A stretch of DNA of 64,000 nucleotides from Dendrolimus kikuchii (taxonomy: Eukaryota; Arthropoda; Insecta; Lepidoptera; Lasiocampidae). The notes beneath the pieces are model-generated. The model saw only the letters and a list, made by a program, of their open reading frames with translations, did no database searches and had not been told where the DNA came from. A program made the position numbers and the translations under genes. Positions within the stretch are counted from its first letter, which is position 1. Each line of letters begins with the position of its first letter. Of the stretch, positions 32,901 to 43,613 are shown one piece after another. Location of the stretch: assembly GCA_019925095.2 (NCBI GenBank), contig CM034411.1, forward strand, positions 10,004,001 through 10,068,000, given 5' to 3'.

Positions 32901-34440
32901 ACGACATAATGTGTCTTTTCCTTCCATAGTCCTTTATTCTGACGTATGTCCTCTGTCACACCACAAATCATGATGCCATATATTTTACACTATTCATTAC
33001 ATCTATCTTTTCCTATATCTCAAAATTTACCTACGAGATATTTTTCAAACAAAATTTCGGTGAAAATATTTTTGAAGCTTTACAATCTCAATTTTTTTGT
33101 TTGAATTTTACGTTAATTCATAGTTCAAAAGTTAGAAAGGGGAGCCAAATTCGACTACTTTAGAAGTAGACATTTCTCGCCACCTGACTTAAACAAATCT
33201 TCTTACCTTACCATAAAGTATTTAGTAAGGAACACCATTATTTTTTTTTAAACTTTGACTAACGATACGATTTGGAAATAATAATTTAAAAAAAACTTAA
33301 TAAAAAGTGTTTATTTTTCTGTGACTAAATTCTAAAAACTATAGCCTGGTGTTTAACTACCTCTGCAGGTGTTATTTCTACGGAACCCTTCATTATGCTT
33401 TGACTGATATACAATTAGCCTGATAGCTTTTTAATCTTCATATAAACACATGGAAATTTCAAAATGTTATAGATATATTTATTCACTTTCAGAGCAAGTT
33501 CAAAGTACCTAATTCATGTCGGTATCTATGAGATCCCCATCTAAACCCGTCACTTATCAGGCAAACACTGGACTGCAGTTTGATTTTATTACTACAAAGA
33601 TAATACATATTAAAAACATTTCGTAAGTAAAAAAGACGTGAAAATAAAGTTTGCACTAGTTACATAAAATATAAGAACGTTCCAGAAATTCCTACGGGAT
33701 TGTAGGCTTTTTCCAATTAGTTCCGGGCGTTACGTTGTTAGCCTGAATTGACTAAACGAGGACGACGGAATTGCGAATAAAATATTATGTACCTCCTAAA
33801 TAGATAGCTTAGTCAACAGTATTTTAAATTAATATACTGTCGGTGATTTCTCCTTAACTTTTGAATGCGATAACGCTTTCGCTTTAAGGATTCAAACCGA
33901 CAGCGTAGGTATTATGACTCAAAAATCCAATTTACAAGACTAATTAATTCGCTGCTGGTTTAAGTTCGCACACCAAATAACAATATTAAACCGAAAATAG
34001 CCCAAATTTAAAAACTACTCTACGGATATTATTTTAATCAGTTTTCATTAGTATTTTTAATACTCTTCTACCTCAGTGTTTATTAAAATTTACCATATAA
34101 AAGATCAAAAATGAGACGGGGACGAGACATAGCTTTCAAGATTTTTCTAGAACTAACTAATTATACTGCACACAACTATGTACATTAAAACAAATTCTTA
34201 GTTACATATGTGGTGGCCACCCCTAATGTTCACTCGTATCACGGTTTTACTACGCTATTGTATAACGCTATATATACTACGACTTCTCGCCAATTTTCAT
34301 TTATGTATATTAATAAAACGACTGAGCGGACTGCAGGTATAGGTAGATTAGACAGAAAATTCCTGAGTTTACGAAATAGGCATTTTAACGGATTTTACGA
34401 GAAATACTGTTTTGCTTGTTATTCGAAGTCAAATTCTTTA
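29964..34440. other. Longest low-repeat stretch of the window
   Basis: About 4.5 kb without a recognised mobile element. Noted inside: a balanced-composition patch at 31370-31440 (GACGCAGACGGTGCATTAAC) and a hairpin at 32823-32858. An open frame at 31653-32045 has a strong donor-like AAAG|GTAAGTG at 31899 but no protein-like character. It could be intronic or intergenic DNA of a host gene. Confidence 0.4.
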
Positions 34441-34474
34441 TGTGTACAAAACAAATGGGGAACAAAGTGGGGAA

Positions 34475-34693
34475 CAAATGTCTAGCCATGCCGCCTCCGC
34501 CAGGTCCCGGTCGAAGGGGTAGGCCCAAGAAATGCTGGCTTGACGTTGTGAGGGATGACATGCGTACCAATGGTCTCAATACAAGGGATGCCGAAGATCG
34601 CGCGAAGTGGAGAAGAAAAAGTAGGAAAGCGGACCCTGGGCGTCGAAGTGATCGCTCCGAACGCAACCGGGATTTAACGGTCGGATGATGATG
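34475..34693 (+). pseudogene. LINE C-terminal fragment
   Basis: It encodes GPGRRGRPKKCWLDVVRDDM, then NTRDAEDRAKWRRKSRKADP and a stop followed by (GAT)n. This is the usual C-terminal end of a group of insect endonuclease-reverse transcriptases. ACAAAACA at 34446-34453 and again at 34694-34701 may be the target-site duplication. A smaller relative lies at 48625-48740. Confidence 0.75.
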
Positions 34694-34699
34694 ACAAAA

Positions 34700-35052
34700 C
34701 ATGCCAACATAGATGAAATATGGTTAGTGTATAGGTACAGCATGTTTTACCCCCTTAGGAGCGCACAAATATTTATGTTGAGGCAACGAAGTGACATATA
34801 GGTTTCAAGTATAATATCATATAATAATAATTAACCATTCTTAAAAAAGTCAATGTAATAAGAATGTCACTCTAATAAATAAAAAAAGTCAATCTAATTT
34901 AAGTATCAATAAAAAAAATACTTAATAATGGGATATATACTAAAAATAAACAATTAAATTTTGTCACTTAGGTAGTTATTAATATAGTAATATATCTTTT
35001 CTTTCATAAATTTCTTAATTTTTATTTTAAAATAATTCATCATTTAAATATG
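34700..35052. other. AT-rich stretch, no feature identified
   Basis: Nothing recurrent or coding was seen. Confidence 0.4.
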
Positions 35053-35262
35053 AAGGGCCGCTTGCATAACGTTGCTTAAATTTATTTAAGAAACACAAAA
35101 CGTATTTAACACCCTTAAATACAATTAGCATCTTGCACAACGCAAAATTTGCCCCTAAATATGTTTAAAGAACTGTCAATATGTTTTGTGTCAAACGTAT
35201 TTAGGCAGTTTAATATTATTAATTAATTTTATTTAAAGGCGATCGTTATGCAAGCGGCCCTT
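35053..35262. mobile_element. MITE with 19-bp terminal inverted repeats
   Basis: AAGGGCCGCTTGCATAACG at 35053-35071 and its exact reverse complement at 35244-35262 bound a 210-base AT-rich unit with weaker inner symmetry. The flanks (AATATG and AAAGTATG) do not give a clean target-site duplication, so the superfamily is open. Confidence 0.8.
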
Positions 35263-35454
35263 AAAGTATGAAGGCAATTTATTATGGATTACTTAGTTAT
35301 TTTCAAATTTAAAAATAGAATATAATTTAAAATTAATATGAAGTAATTAATGTAAACAAGCCATCGTCAACATCACAGATATAGTAATCATCACATTTAA
35401 AGTGGTTTTTGAGAAAAATGAAAGCAACGTAACAAAGACTAACTTTGTTTGAAG

Positions 35455-35535
35455 TTACTCTTAAGGTCTCTTTGATCACCGGGTTGCCTGGAAGAGATCG
35501 CTGTAAACGATCAGGTCGCCTATTATTCCAATGCA
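35455..35535 (+). mobile_element. LINE family N 3' fragment
   Basis: GGGTTGCCTGGAAGAGATCG, then CTGTAAACGATCAGGTCGCC, is the N module without its AATAAA and tail. Confidence 0.5.
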
Positions 35536-35601
35536 AATGTATCCATATTAATTATCTAGGTTTAAATATATGGTAAACAATAAATAGATTTATTCATTCA
35601 A

Positions 35602-35675
35602 AGAAAGACGGAAGGACATGACGAAAATATAATTCCGTTTTTGCCAAAACAGATAACAATACCTAATTAAAGACT
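35602..35675 (+). repeat. Short dispersed repeat, as at 1608
   Basis: AAAGACGGAAGGACATGACG...AATTCCGTTTTTGCCAAA...AATACCTA follows the pattern of the copy at 1608-1688. Confidence 0.35.
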
Positions 35676-35829
35676 ACAATCCATGTATCGTAATAAAAAC
35701 AAATGGAATTACATTCGTAATGAAAACCTCAAGTAGATGTAAATAACAAGCAAATAAGTCCGCTACGTAATAGGTACTCCTCGATAAAATTAACAAGACG
35801 TATCGGATTGAGACTTGACGCGTCTGTGT

Positions 35830-36002
35830 TTCAAATACGTTGGCAGCTGTAGGGCAAACATCAATAAATATCTTGTCGCTGTTGTAAATCACATCGTAAA
35901 AGTTCGCTGGCTTCTGAGTGTTTATGGAATTGAGAGGTTTTTTAACTGAGACGGACTGATTAAAGAGGTCATGGACACTTGCTGAATCATCTATGTCTCT
36001 TA
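35830..36002 (-). CDS. Candidate host internal exon
   Basis: On the minus strand a long pyrimidine tract ends TTGGATTGTTTTCCAG at 36003, a convincing acceptor. The frame that follows starts RDIDDSASVHDLFNQSVSVK, then PLNSINTQKPANFYDVIYNS, then DKIFIDVCPTAANVFE. Residue variety and C-ending codons look like real coding sequence, unlike the surrounding frames. The frame stays open to 35674, but its character fades after about 35830. Possible donors (GTATTT, GTCTTG) are weak, so the 3' edge is a guess. I do not recognise the protein; an old transposase is an alternative. Confidence 0.35.
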
Positions 36003-36204
36003 CTGGAAAACAATCCAATAGTAGGAACAAAACAAACGAACAAAAGTCGGCTAGATTTCAAAACCTTTATACCAGACCAAAAAAATATGGTACGAAGATT
36101 TATTCATTACAATTTTATTACGTTATCTATTTCTTTTGTACTCCTCTGTTCTGGCATAAGTTCTTCTGTTGTACTACAAATCATCATGTTATCCTTCACA
36201 TAAT

Positions 36205-36372
36205 CCTCATGCGCTACGATATGGTGTGATTCAAGAAGAGCGTTATAAAATTTCTTCGAGGCCGGCAACGCGTTGGCAGCACCCGTGGTGTTGCAAACGC
36301 CTATTACCTCAGTAACCACATTCTATCAAATGGACCGACTGTCTGTTTGCCATGCTATAGCAATAAAAAGAA
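36205..36372 (+). pseudogene. CR1/Jockey-like LINE C-terminus and 3' tail (family C)
   Basis: After a frame repair it reads RYDMV..FKKSVIKFLRGRQRV, GSTRGVANA, then a 3' UTR GACTGTCTGTTTGCC...CTATAGCAATAAAAAG. It is the same LINE type as 58845-59224 and the source of the tail shared by families B and D. Confidence 0.7.
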
Positions 36373-37979
36373 AATTATGTGTGTGTACAGTTCACTCGCA
36401 GTAGAAGTGAAACTTCAGAGAATATACTCAAAGATAATTCTTCTCTAACTTTTATTAATATAATCCTACATCCGTCAACATATTATAATTCAAAATAAAC
36501 TTCTCAAATATCACTTTTAATTTTTCACTGTCTAAAAAATATTACTATCAGTTTTATTTCGGTCCAAATTCGACCCATGTTTAATCATAGGTTTTATTGA
36601 CTCTCTAAACTGTGCTGCACAATGTAAAACTCGTATCTCATTCTCTCCCAGGCTTAGACCTATAGATTTATGTGTTTCTCTCTTTTTAGTGTCCCTTTTT
36701 CGTTTCATCGAGTTTCAAATCACAACGATTCTGAAGAAGTTTCGCTTCAAAAACCCTCCATCTATCTTTTGGTCTACCTTTACATCCATCAATCTTCTAG
36801 TCTAACATTACTTTTATCGTACTTAGTTTGAGAATTACTTTCAAAGGAAAAGGACAAACAACATGTTTATAATAAACCTTGTCAAACGGGAAACATCGTT
36901 TGAAATGTCCAAAACAAAAACAAAATCATACCGATTACAGTGAAAGTGGAAACAAAGGTTTCACGGACAATTTAAGGTGCATTTCACGGAGGGGTTTTAT
37001 TTGTCAGATTTCATTCTGGGGAGACTTTATCTTCATACTTCATACTTTTATAACCCTGAACAATGGAAGAGTACGTAATTATTACAAATAATGTCAAATG
37101 CATAAAGAGAAGAAGCATCAGTTCTGCAGCTTAAGATAATTTTAATGCTGTATAACAGGAGTCTATTTCTTCGTAAGGTATTTTGATTATCTCCATCCCT
37201 AGGCTTCTTTCGAGTTCCAATAGAAGAGGTGACAGTGAAGTCAACTGATATACTTTTTGTCATCTTACAAAACGCCCAGCTAACATTTTGTACGAGCGTA
37301 GCAAATTATAACGTCATATGTGAGTCAAATAGCGTATTAATAAATGTTTAACTAACGAAAATTATTTTTATCGTAATTATATAAAAGTACTGTATGGTAT
37401 TTTGAGCGTTGGCTATTTTATATGCCGATATATTTCTAATTTATTAATATGTGTCACCTACCTAATTGAATTACATTCGTCAACGTTGTTAAATTGTGAA
37501 TTGAACTGAAACCAAAATGTTTATTAAAAAGTCTATGAATGTAAAACCTATTTTTCTCAAAAATTACTCGAACTGAACACTGAACACATACTTTAGCGAA
37601 TTTTTATGTTTTTAAGCCATTAGATATCTACTTCTTGGAGTCTACGAATGAGCGCTGGTATTTTTTGCTCCTAATATTTAATTAGTAATTGATTGACTAC
37701 GCCGTCAGATGTTACGTATCAATTTAAAATTAAGCTGTGATTCAAGTTTTTTTTTAATAAAATTGCATTATTTCATGTCTCGGTATACTGAAATGAAGGA
37801 TCGACGGACGGAATCTCGACTTCCGCCGGCGACGGCGTCGTCATTTCCACGCGAATGAAAAGAGGTAAAACTAGAAATTAACCCAACATGACATTTAAAA
37901 TATATTTAAGCGCAAAACTTGAATTCAATAGTGAAAACTATTTTTAAAAGTTAACATGACGTATGTTTACTTTTGAAAA
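36373..37979. other. Low-repeat AT-rich stretch
   Basis: No recognised family. Short frames at 36879-37091 and 37048-37263 overlap on opposite strands and have no motif. Confidence 0.4.
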
Positions 37980-38022
37980 TACAATGGAAACTCGTTTAAC
38001 AGGACTGATTGTTGTCATAAAG

Positions 38023-38143
38023 CATCCGGATAATTGAATATACTAGTGGTCGTAAGACCACTAGTATATTCAATTATCCGGATGGTATTAATAATGGTCG
38101 ACTTTCGACCACTGTGAAGTGGTCAAAAGTCGACCATTATTAA
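38023..38143. repeat. Two adjacent hairpins at a Helitron-MITE junction
   Basis: Hairpin 1: 29-base perfect arms, 38023-38051 and 38056-38084, loop GTAA. Hairpin 2: 26-base arms, 38088-38113 and 38118-38143, one mismatch, loop GTGA. Hairpin 1 duplicates, in inverted form, both the Helitron CTAG end and about 20 bases of the host MITE. Hairpin 2 is an expanded form of the J terminal hairpin (TGGTCGACTTT). Confidence 0.85.
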
Positions 38144-38436
38144 TTTAAATTATAAGTTTGAACATTATTAAGGTTCTGTTGTCAAAGACTATACTTCTAT
38201 AATCACAGATTTCGCCAAGGCTACATTGTTAATTTGACTTTAACAATATACAAAAGAGTATATACGCGTGTATGTGTCAAATACATGGTAGTGTGTGTAA
38301 TGTTTTTTTATTGATTTAATATATTTTTATGCATAATAAAAAAAAATTAGCATTCTGCACTCCTTCTTCATACACCTCCGTCCGCGCAATTTTCGTAGAA
38401 AGGGGTACAAAGTTTTTGCTTCCCGTATTAATATAA
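38086..38436 (-). mobile_element. Helitron-like element J inside a MITE
   Basis: From the second hairpin it continues with the normal J body (TCAAAGACTATACTTCTATA, TCCGTCCGCGCAATTTTCG) to about 38436. The 3' terminus is rearranged: CTAG appears twice in opposite orientation (38043-38046 and 38061-38064). Confidence 0.6.
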
Positions 38437-38954
38437 TGATGTATAAATGCTTTTTGTGTTCATATTGTTAACTCTAGAACGATAACTTACCGCGTTCGCG
38501 TATGTGTTTATTCGAAATAACGAATAAAACTTGTCAACCAAATTAGACAAATATTAAATACGTAAAAATGTAGCTACATAATTTACTTAAATTACTAAAA
38601 TATTGCAATCCTAATCACGATCCGGATAATCGCATATCCGTATAACTGAGGTCCGGATATTCGAGTCTCCACTCTAGTTATATCTACCTATTATATCATA
38701 AGATTACCCAGTCATGCCTTTTACGCTTACAGCTACTGAAAACCACATAAACTAAAACATTTATTTCGGAACACTAATATACATATAACATTAGTGTAAA
38801 TACATAATAGGTCCCAGGTGGAAGAACAGCACGTGGTCTTTTAGTTGGTTTTCACTGCTATGAATATGAGTGTAAATAAATTAATGAATTAAAAAAATGT
38901 TTAAAGTGTTTAAATTAATAAATACGACATAAATACACCTTTGTTTTTTATATT

Positions 38955-39277
38955 TTTTTTTATTGCAGGAGTTCAGCAGACAGGCAGACGGCCCACTTGA
39001 TAGAAAGCGGTTACCATCGCCTATGGACATTTGCAACACCAAAGGTGCTAAAAATGCGCTGCTGCTCTCTTAAGACTGAACTCTAAGTGACTGGAACCTG
39101 GTCACTAATGCCGGAACACAACTCAAGGTTGTTATGGTGACATACTTTAGACCAGGGATGGTAGCCATCCAGTCGGGCAAATGCCCTACCACCTGGCTGT
39201 GGGTTGTTTTGTCGCCTCTTACGACAGGCCGCCCGGCCGCAGGAAATTGTATTCTTTCTCCGTTCCTGCACGGATGA
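38955..39277 (-). repeat. Family B retroposon, full length
   Basis: On the minus strand it runs from ATCCGTGCAGGAACGGAG to CTCCTGCAATAAAAAAAA. One small change (ACTCTAAGT) replaces part of the usual AGGGAGACTGG stretch. The apparent minus-strand protein is repeat-derived. Confidence 0.85.
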
Positions 39278-40250
39278 TGATGATGGTTGTGACAACTATG
39301 TGATAAGTCCTCGCCTCCATGAACCCTCAGTAGCGGTGAGTAACCATCTGAAATTCTAAAACCTTTGCCATCCGGCTAATGGTTGTCCATAAACTAACTA
39401 AAAAACAAGCTGGGGGCTTTTTGGTTAATAGGTGAATGACTCGCCAACCGGCAGCCGACGGCTAACGGCTAAACCGTCAATTTATTGGTTTTCGATTTTA
39501 TTCGTCAACCATTAATTAGCCAGTTGGCGAAGTCGTTGACAGTCGTAGACGCGTGGCTATTTCGTGCACAACCGTCAATTAGCTGACGTTTGCAATAGCT
39601 TCCCGCTTCTAATCCTTACGCACGATTAGGACTTCAAAGGACGTGACCTAGTGGCCAACAATCAATATCAACTACCCAGTACTATGAAACCAAAGTAGTG
39701 CTGTCACCATTCAAGCAATAACAGAAAATACTCAAATCAAAGAACTCCATCAGGCCGTGTCAAGTACCTACTCAAATCTAAAATTAATATTATCTGTTAA
39801 TGAACTTTACATTCATTAAACTCGCGTCAAAGATGGAGCATTGCTTCAGATTTCAATAACACCATCTCATAACTCAACTCATACGAATGCCTAATACGAC
39901 ATGGGGCGTTCCACGAGTATGTCATGAGAGCAGATGTTTTTAATCGTATAGTAGCTCCAAAAAGATTATTGTTACTATTACGTTTGTTTACTTTCTGTTA
40001 AAATTTCGATCCTGTTGTGAAAATCTATATACAGGTATACATAAAACAAAGCCGGGTTAGTAGCACCATTTATAACTCAAGAACGGCTGGACCAAATGTT
40101 ATAATCTAGGTTTTTTAGATTTGTCTCCATCCCAAATAGCAGAATAACTATGAATATATCAAAAAATTATAAAAACAATAGTTATTATATAAATTAGGTT
40201 TACAACTACGCCTTCTTCCGGAATTGCTCACGTTACGCGCGCATATAGCT
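39278..40250. other. Unrecognised stretch with repeat-like pieces
   Basis: 39430-39600 repeats CCAACCG/GGTTGACG-like words on both strands (CGCCAACCGGCAGCCGACGG against CCAGTTGGCG) and may be an old MITE. 40049-40115 matches the start of element K (GGTTAGTAGCACCATTTATA, AAGAACGGCTG). The rest is plain. Confidence 0.35.
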
Positions 40251-40252
40251 TA

Positions 40253-41103
40253 CTAGGATATGCCCGCGACTTCGTCTACGCTTGATTTTAAATTCCCGTG
40301 GGATTCTCGGGACACAAAGTATCACAGTATTTAAATAAGAATATAAGCTATCGTTTTAGTGAAAACTCAATCGGAAAAAGCCAATTTCTATGCACGCGAA
40401 CAACTTCAAACCACTCCGCGGGATACCCAGGATAAAAAATATCACACGTTTTATTACATAACATTTTCTATCGATCAGTGAAAAAATGGCATTGAAATTA
40501 GATTTTTTTTTTCAATCTGGCCATTTTAAATCATTTCCACAAAATTCCCGCAGGATTACCAAGATAAAAAGCAGGGCAGAGTTCGAGTCTAAGAATTAGC
40601 TGTCGATCAGCGAAAATTTCATCGAAATCGGCCCAATAAGTTTAACTTGAGTCATTGAAAAAGACAAACCGATAAACAGACAAGAAATCTTAAGAAAAAT
40701 GCATCGTGTTCTCCATCGTTTATATAGTCTATTCCAGTTGATTTTTTTAATAAGATTCTTTAAAAAGGTTTTCAAATAAAAGCTTTTGAGATCCTAGATA
40801 TCATGTAGCCGCAGAGTGCTAGCCAAGACAAGTAAAACAAGCCCAAACACGACGGGTCTATCTTGTTTCCGACTCCATCATCAGATCAGCTCCATGGTAC
40901 CATATTATTGCATTGTCACGCGATATACATATGCGTGCAAAATTTCAGCTCATTCGGAAATCGGGAAGTTGGTCAAATTTAACTTGCAAGATTCCACCCG
41001 AACTTACATACATACATACATCTATTGCAAGTTAAATAAAAGCTTGTAAAAATAGCTTTAATGTACAAACTCGACATGTTTAGAATTTTATAATATTATA
41101 GAT
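40253..41103 (-). mobile_element. Helitron-like element G, interrupted
   Basis: On the minus strand the start TCTATAATATTATAAAATTC lies at 41103. The end GAAGTCGCGGGCATATC then CTAG lies at 40253. The body stops near 40749 and resumes at 41051 (AATAGCTTTAATGTACA). The 300 bases between belong to another repeat, described next. Confidence 0.5.
40750..41050 (+). repeat. Repeat T inserted in Helitron-like G
   Basis: It contains TCATTCGGAAATCGGGAAGT, CAAATTTAACTTGCAAGATT, a (CATA)n block at 41007-41020 and GCAAGTTAAATAAAAGCTTG, a combination common in lepidopteran repeats. AAATAAAAGCTT occurs exactly at 40774-40785 and 41034-41045, either as a terminal direct repeat or as a target-site duplication. 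Confidence 0.5.
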
Positions 41104-41149
41104 ATAATTGATATCCACTGCAAATTAGTGACATACTAGAACAGTTTAC

Positions 41150-41333
41150 ATCCACAGTTAGACCCGGTAGGTGGCCCTTGAATCGGGTCCCCAGGATTTT
41201 GATGTGTGTTTGAAGGAGTTTCGGGATGGTTTAGTATTTTAGATTCACAATTAGACCCGCTAGGTGGCGCTGGAATTGGGTTCCAGATTTTTATTTTTTA
41301 GAGCAAGGCGACATCTACTTGGACCGCACTTGA
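41150..41333 (+). repeat. Helitron-like element K fragment
   Basis: Two GGTAGGTGG/CTAGGTGGCGCT units separated by about 105 bases match the internal units of K. The decayed end AGCAAGGCGACATCTACTTGG has lost the hairpin and CTAG. Confidence 0.5.
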
Positions 41334-41362
41334 ATTTACATATTCTTAGGCAAATGTAAGCA

Positions 41363-41437
41363 TAAACCTGAATGGCGCTCTGTTGTCCGTGCCTACCCCG
41401 CAAGGGTACTGGCGTGAAGTTGTGTATGTATGTATGT
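41363..41437 (+). mobile_element. LINE-A copy, minimal, 11-bp target-site duplication
   Basis: Only the last 18 or so codons (PEWRSVVRAYPARVLA-like) and the (TATG)n tail remain. AAATGTAAGCA is repeated exactly at 41352-41362 and 41438-41448. Confidence 0.88.
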
Positions 41438-41448
41438 AAATGTAAGCA

Positions 41449-43005
41449 ATAAATCTTTAACGTCACTATGGACACTACACAGTGCATAGACTAAAACCAT
41501 GCCCAGCATCCATACCGAACTGTCGACTAAGTAATTTCTCAAAAAAAATGCTGTATAAGGGTTTATAAGGGCAAAACCCTTATTGCCAAAATGGCGACGA
41601 AGAGCTAAATATTAAATTTCTTAAAGTGTTAATGAGAATACTTTGTAATATTTAAAAGTTTAATGAGAATAGGGTAGTTCACGGTCAAGGCACCCCACTT
41701 TTTTGGTATCTTACTTAACGCTGAAGCCCTAAAGACGACAATTTATAACGTCATAACTTATACAAGACAATTTATATGATTATTTTTATCACGATATTTA
41801 AAAAGTAAAACAATAGTATGGCATTTTAACTCCCGCTCTTTTATATGAAAACACTTTTAGAATTTATTGTAACATACACCCCACCAACTCAATAATATGT
41901 AATATTTTAAAGTGTTAATTTGTACATGAATACCTTCAAAAACTACCTAGAAGTACTTTCATACGAATGCCAGCGTCATGTTAACCAGGAATTCGAAACT
42001 CAAAGCAAAATTCAAAATGTATGCAAATTTATCGTCTAACTTTCACTCCATACTGGTAAAGCTTGTATATATTAGATTCTTTCAACAGAGATTTCAGACA
42101 AAATTCAGGAAGGTCGGATCTTGCTTCATAAAAAGAATTTTAAAACAGTTTTGTTTTAATAAAATAACAGTGAAAGTGAACTTTTTGAAACATACAAGTG
42201 AAGAGTGTGCTATGATATTGGACGTGATGTAAGGGCTCTTGAATAAATATAAGTTCGATTATAAAACTGGCTTTTATTTGCACACTAGTTAGTTTCTTAC
42301 AGTAGTACAAAAAGTGTCTCTCCTAACTGAATTCAAAACCCGTGTCTTTTTTACAATTTTTGAATGCCCACCAATGAGAGCGAGTTTTATACACACCTCT
42401 CATTGGTTAGTCGAATCTATACGTCCTGGCTAACACAGCTATATAGGCATTGATTAACAAAAACAAAAGTAGATCATTAAGTAATAGATAAATTAAATCT
42501 AAATAAATAAATAAGAAATTTGAAGTGGATAGTTATATATTATTTATTTTGTGATTAGAAATTATGATTACACATGAATAATAAATATAGCGTAGATCAA
42601 AATATGTTGTTTTGACTATGGTCTAATCCCTTGCAAAGGACCCGGTACTGTGCGTAAATAGCATTTGCCCCGCCTGAAAAAAAAAAAAGGTAGCACTTGT
42701 CAAATGTCAAAAACCTAATGCCAAAAAATTGACCTTGAACTTGGACTACTTTTGTTTATTACGAAAGTTTCTAATAGAAATGTATAAACGAATAATTGAG
42801 TTGGAAAGCCGAGCGCGTGATAAGTGTATCCACTACACAAGTATAAATAACATAATAAAATTATAGAAGAGCAATGTTGTATGTAATCAATATACTACTA
42901 TTAAACATAATTATGCTGTAACATATATTAACAGTCCAACCACGCATAAAAGATGAATAATGTTATTAATACACGTGTTACTATAAGCATTTATAAAATT
43001 AAACT
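41449..43005. other. AT-rich stretch, nothing firmly identified
   Basis: A hairpin-capable ACCAATGAGAG / CTCTCATTGGT pair sits at 42370-42408, like the CCAAT element of some LTR promoters. An 84-codon frame at 41978-42232 has no motif. Confidence 0.35.
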
Positions 43006-43008
43006 TAC

Positions 43009-43105
43009 CTTTAAACTTATAATATTGCAGACCAAAATCTTTGTCTTCAATTAGCCAAAGAAAACATGCTTTTACAGAACTTATTTGCTTAATTAGATTC
43101 ATCAT
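43009..43105 (-). CDS. Weak candidate exon with strong splice donor
   Basis: On the minus strand ATGATG at 43105 opens a frame MMNLIKQISSVKACFLWLIE. It runs into TTTAAAG|GTAAGTTT, an ideal splice donor with the intron from 43008. The frame is AT-rich and I recognise no family. The donor alone could be chance. It is listed because three other candidates lie on the same strand downstream. Confidence 0.2.
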
Positions 43106-43295
43106 AACGCAGAGAGAACGGTATTAATTGTTCGAGATATCTTTATTTAAGATCCAAGCGGCTACAGTGTTTATCTTGCTTGGCTGTCATAATGAGTTTT
43201 ACACTGAAGCTGCTAAATAAATATGGCGAATGATCAAAGATTTGTTACAAAATATTTCAACATCTTGATTATTAAAAAACCAATTACTTTATACT

Positions 43296-43599
43296 TTTTT
43301 TTTAGCCAGGGGCAATCCGTTTGAGGACTAAGCCGCGACAAGGGCAGAACCTTGGTGGGATAATTCGCGACCTAGTGTAGGATTCGCCAGGTCGAGGGTG
43401 GCACTGGCATGCCCAGTCAGAACTGGTACCGTGCTATTGCCACACCCCGGTAAGGGATACCCACTAAAACCCCTGGGTGTTCCGTCCTTTGCCTTATGCC
43501 AGGGCTACGGGTATATGACCTAGCCTCTCGCAGCCCTGGCAGGCGTGAGCCTCGCGAGGCCTCTTCCACTGCCGGGGGACTACTTTATCCCCCGGCATT
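43296..43599 (-). mobile_element. R1-like LINE 3' retroposon, 14-bp target-site duplication
   Basis: This is a GC-rich island in AT-rich DNA. On the minus strand it begins TAATGCCGGGGGATAAAG with a GCCGGGGGA...TCCCCCGGC hairpin. It passes GAGGCCTCGCGAGGCTCACG and ends GCCCCTGGCTAAAAAAAA. AATTACTTTATACT is repeated exactly at 43282-43295 and 43600-43613. The style is that of R1-clade 3' UTRs, an assignment by resemblance only. Confidence 0.8.
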
Positions 43600-43613
43600 A
43601 ATTACTTTATACT

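Larger units (their letters stand above)
37982..38674. mobile_element. pogo-like MITE, invaded by Helitron J
   Basis: The left end CAATGGAAACTCGTTTAAC and the reversed right end GAGTGGAGACTCGAATATCC are imperfect inverted repeats. Each continues with GGAC and later ATCCGGATAAT, the style of pogo/Tigger termini. TA dinucleotides stand immediately outside both ends (37980-37981 and 38675-38676). About 350 of its 693 bases are an inserted J element. There is no transposase frame. Confidence 0.6.
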
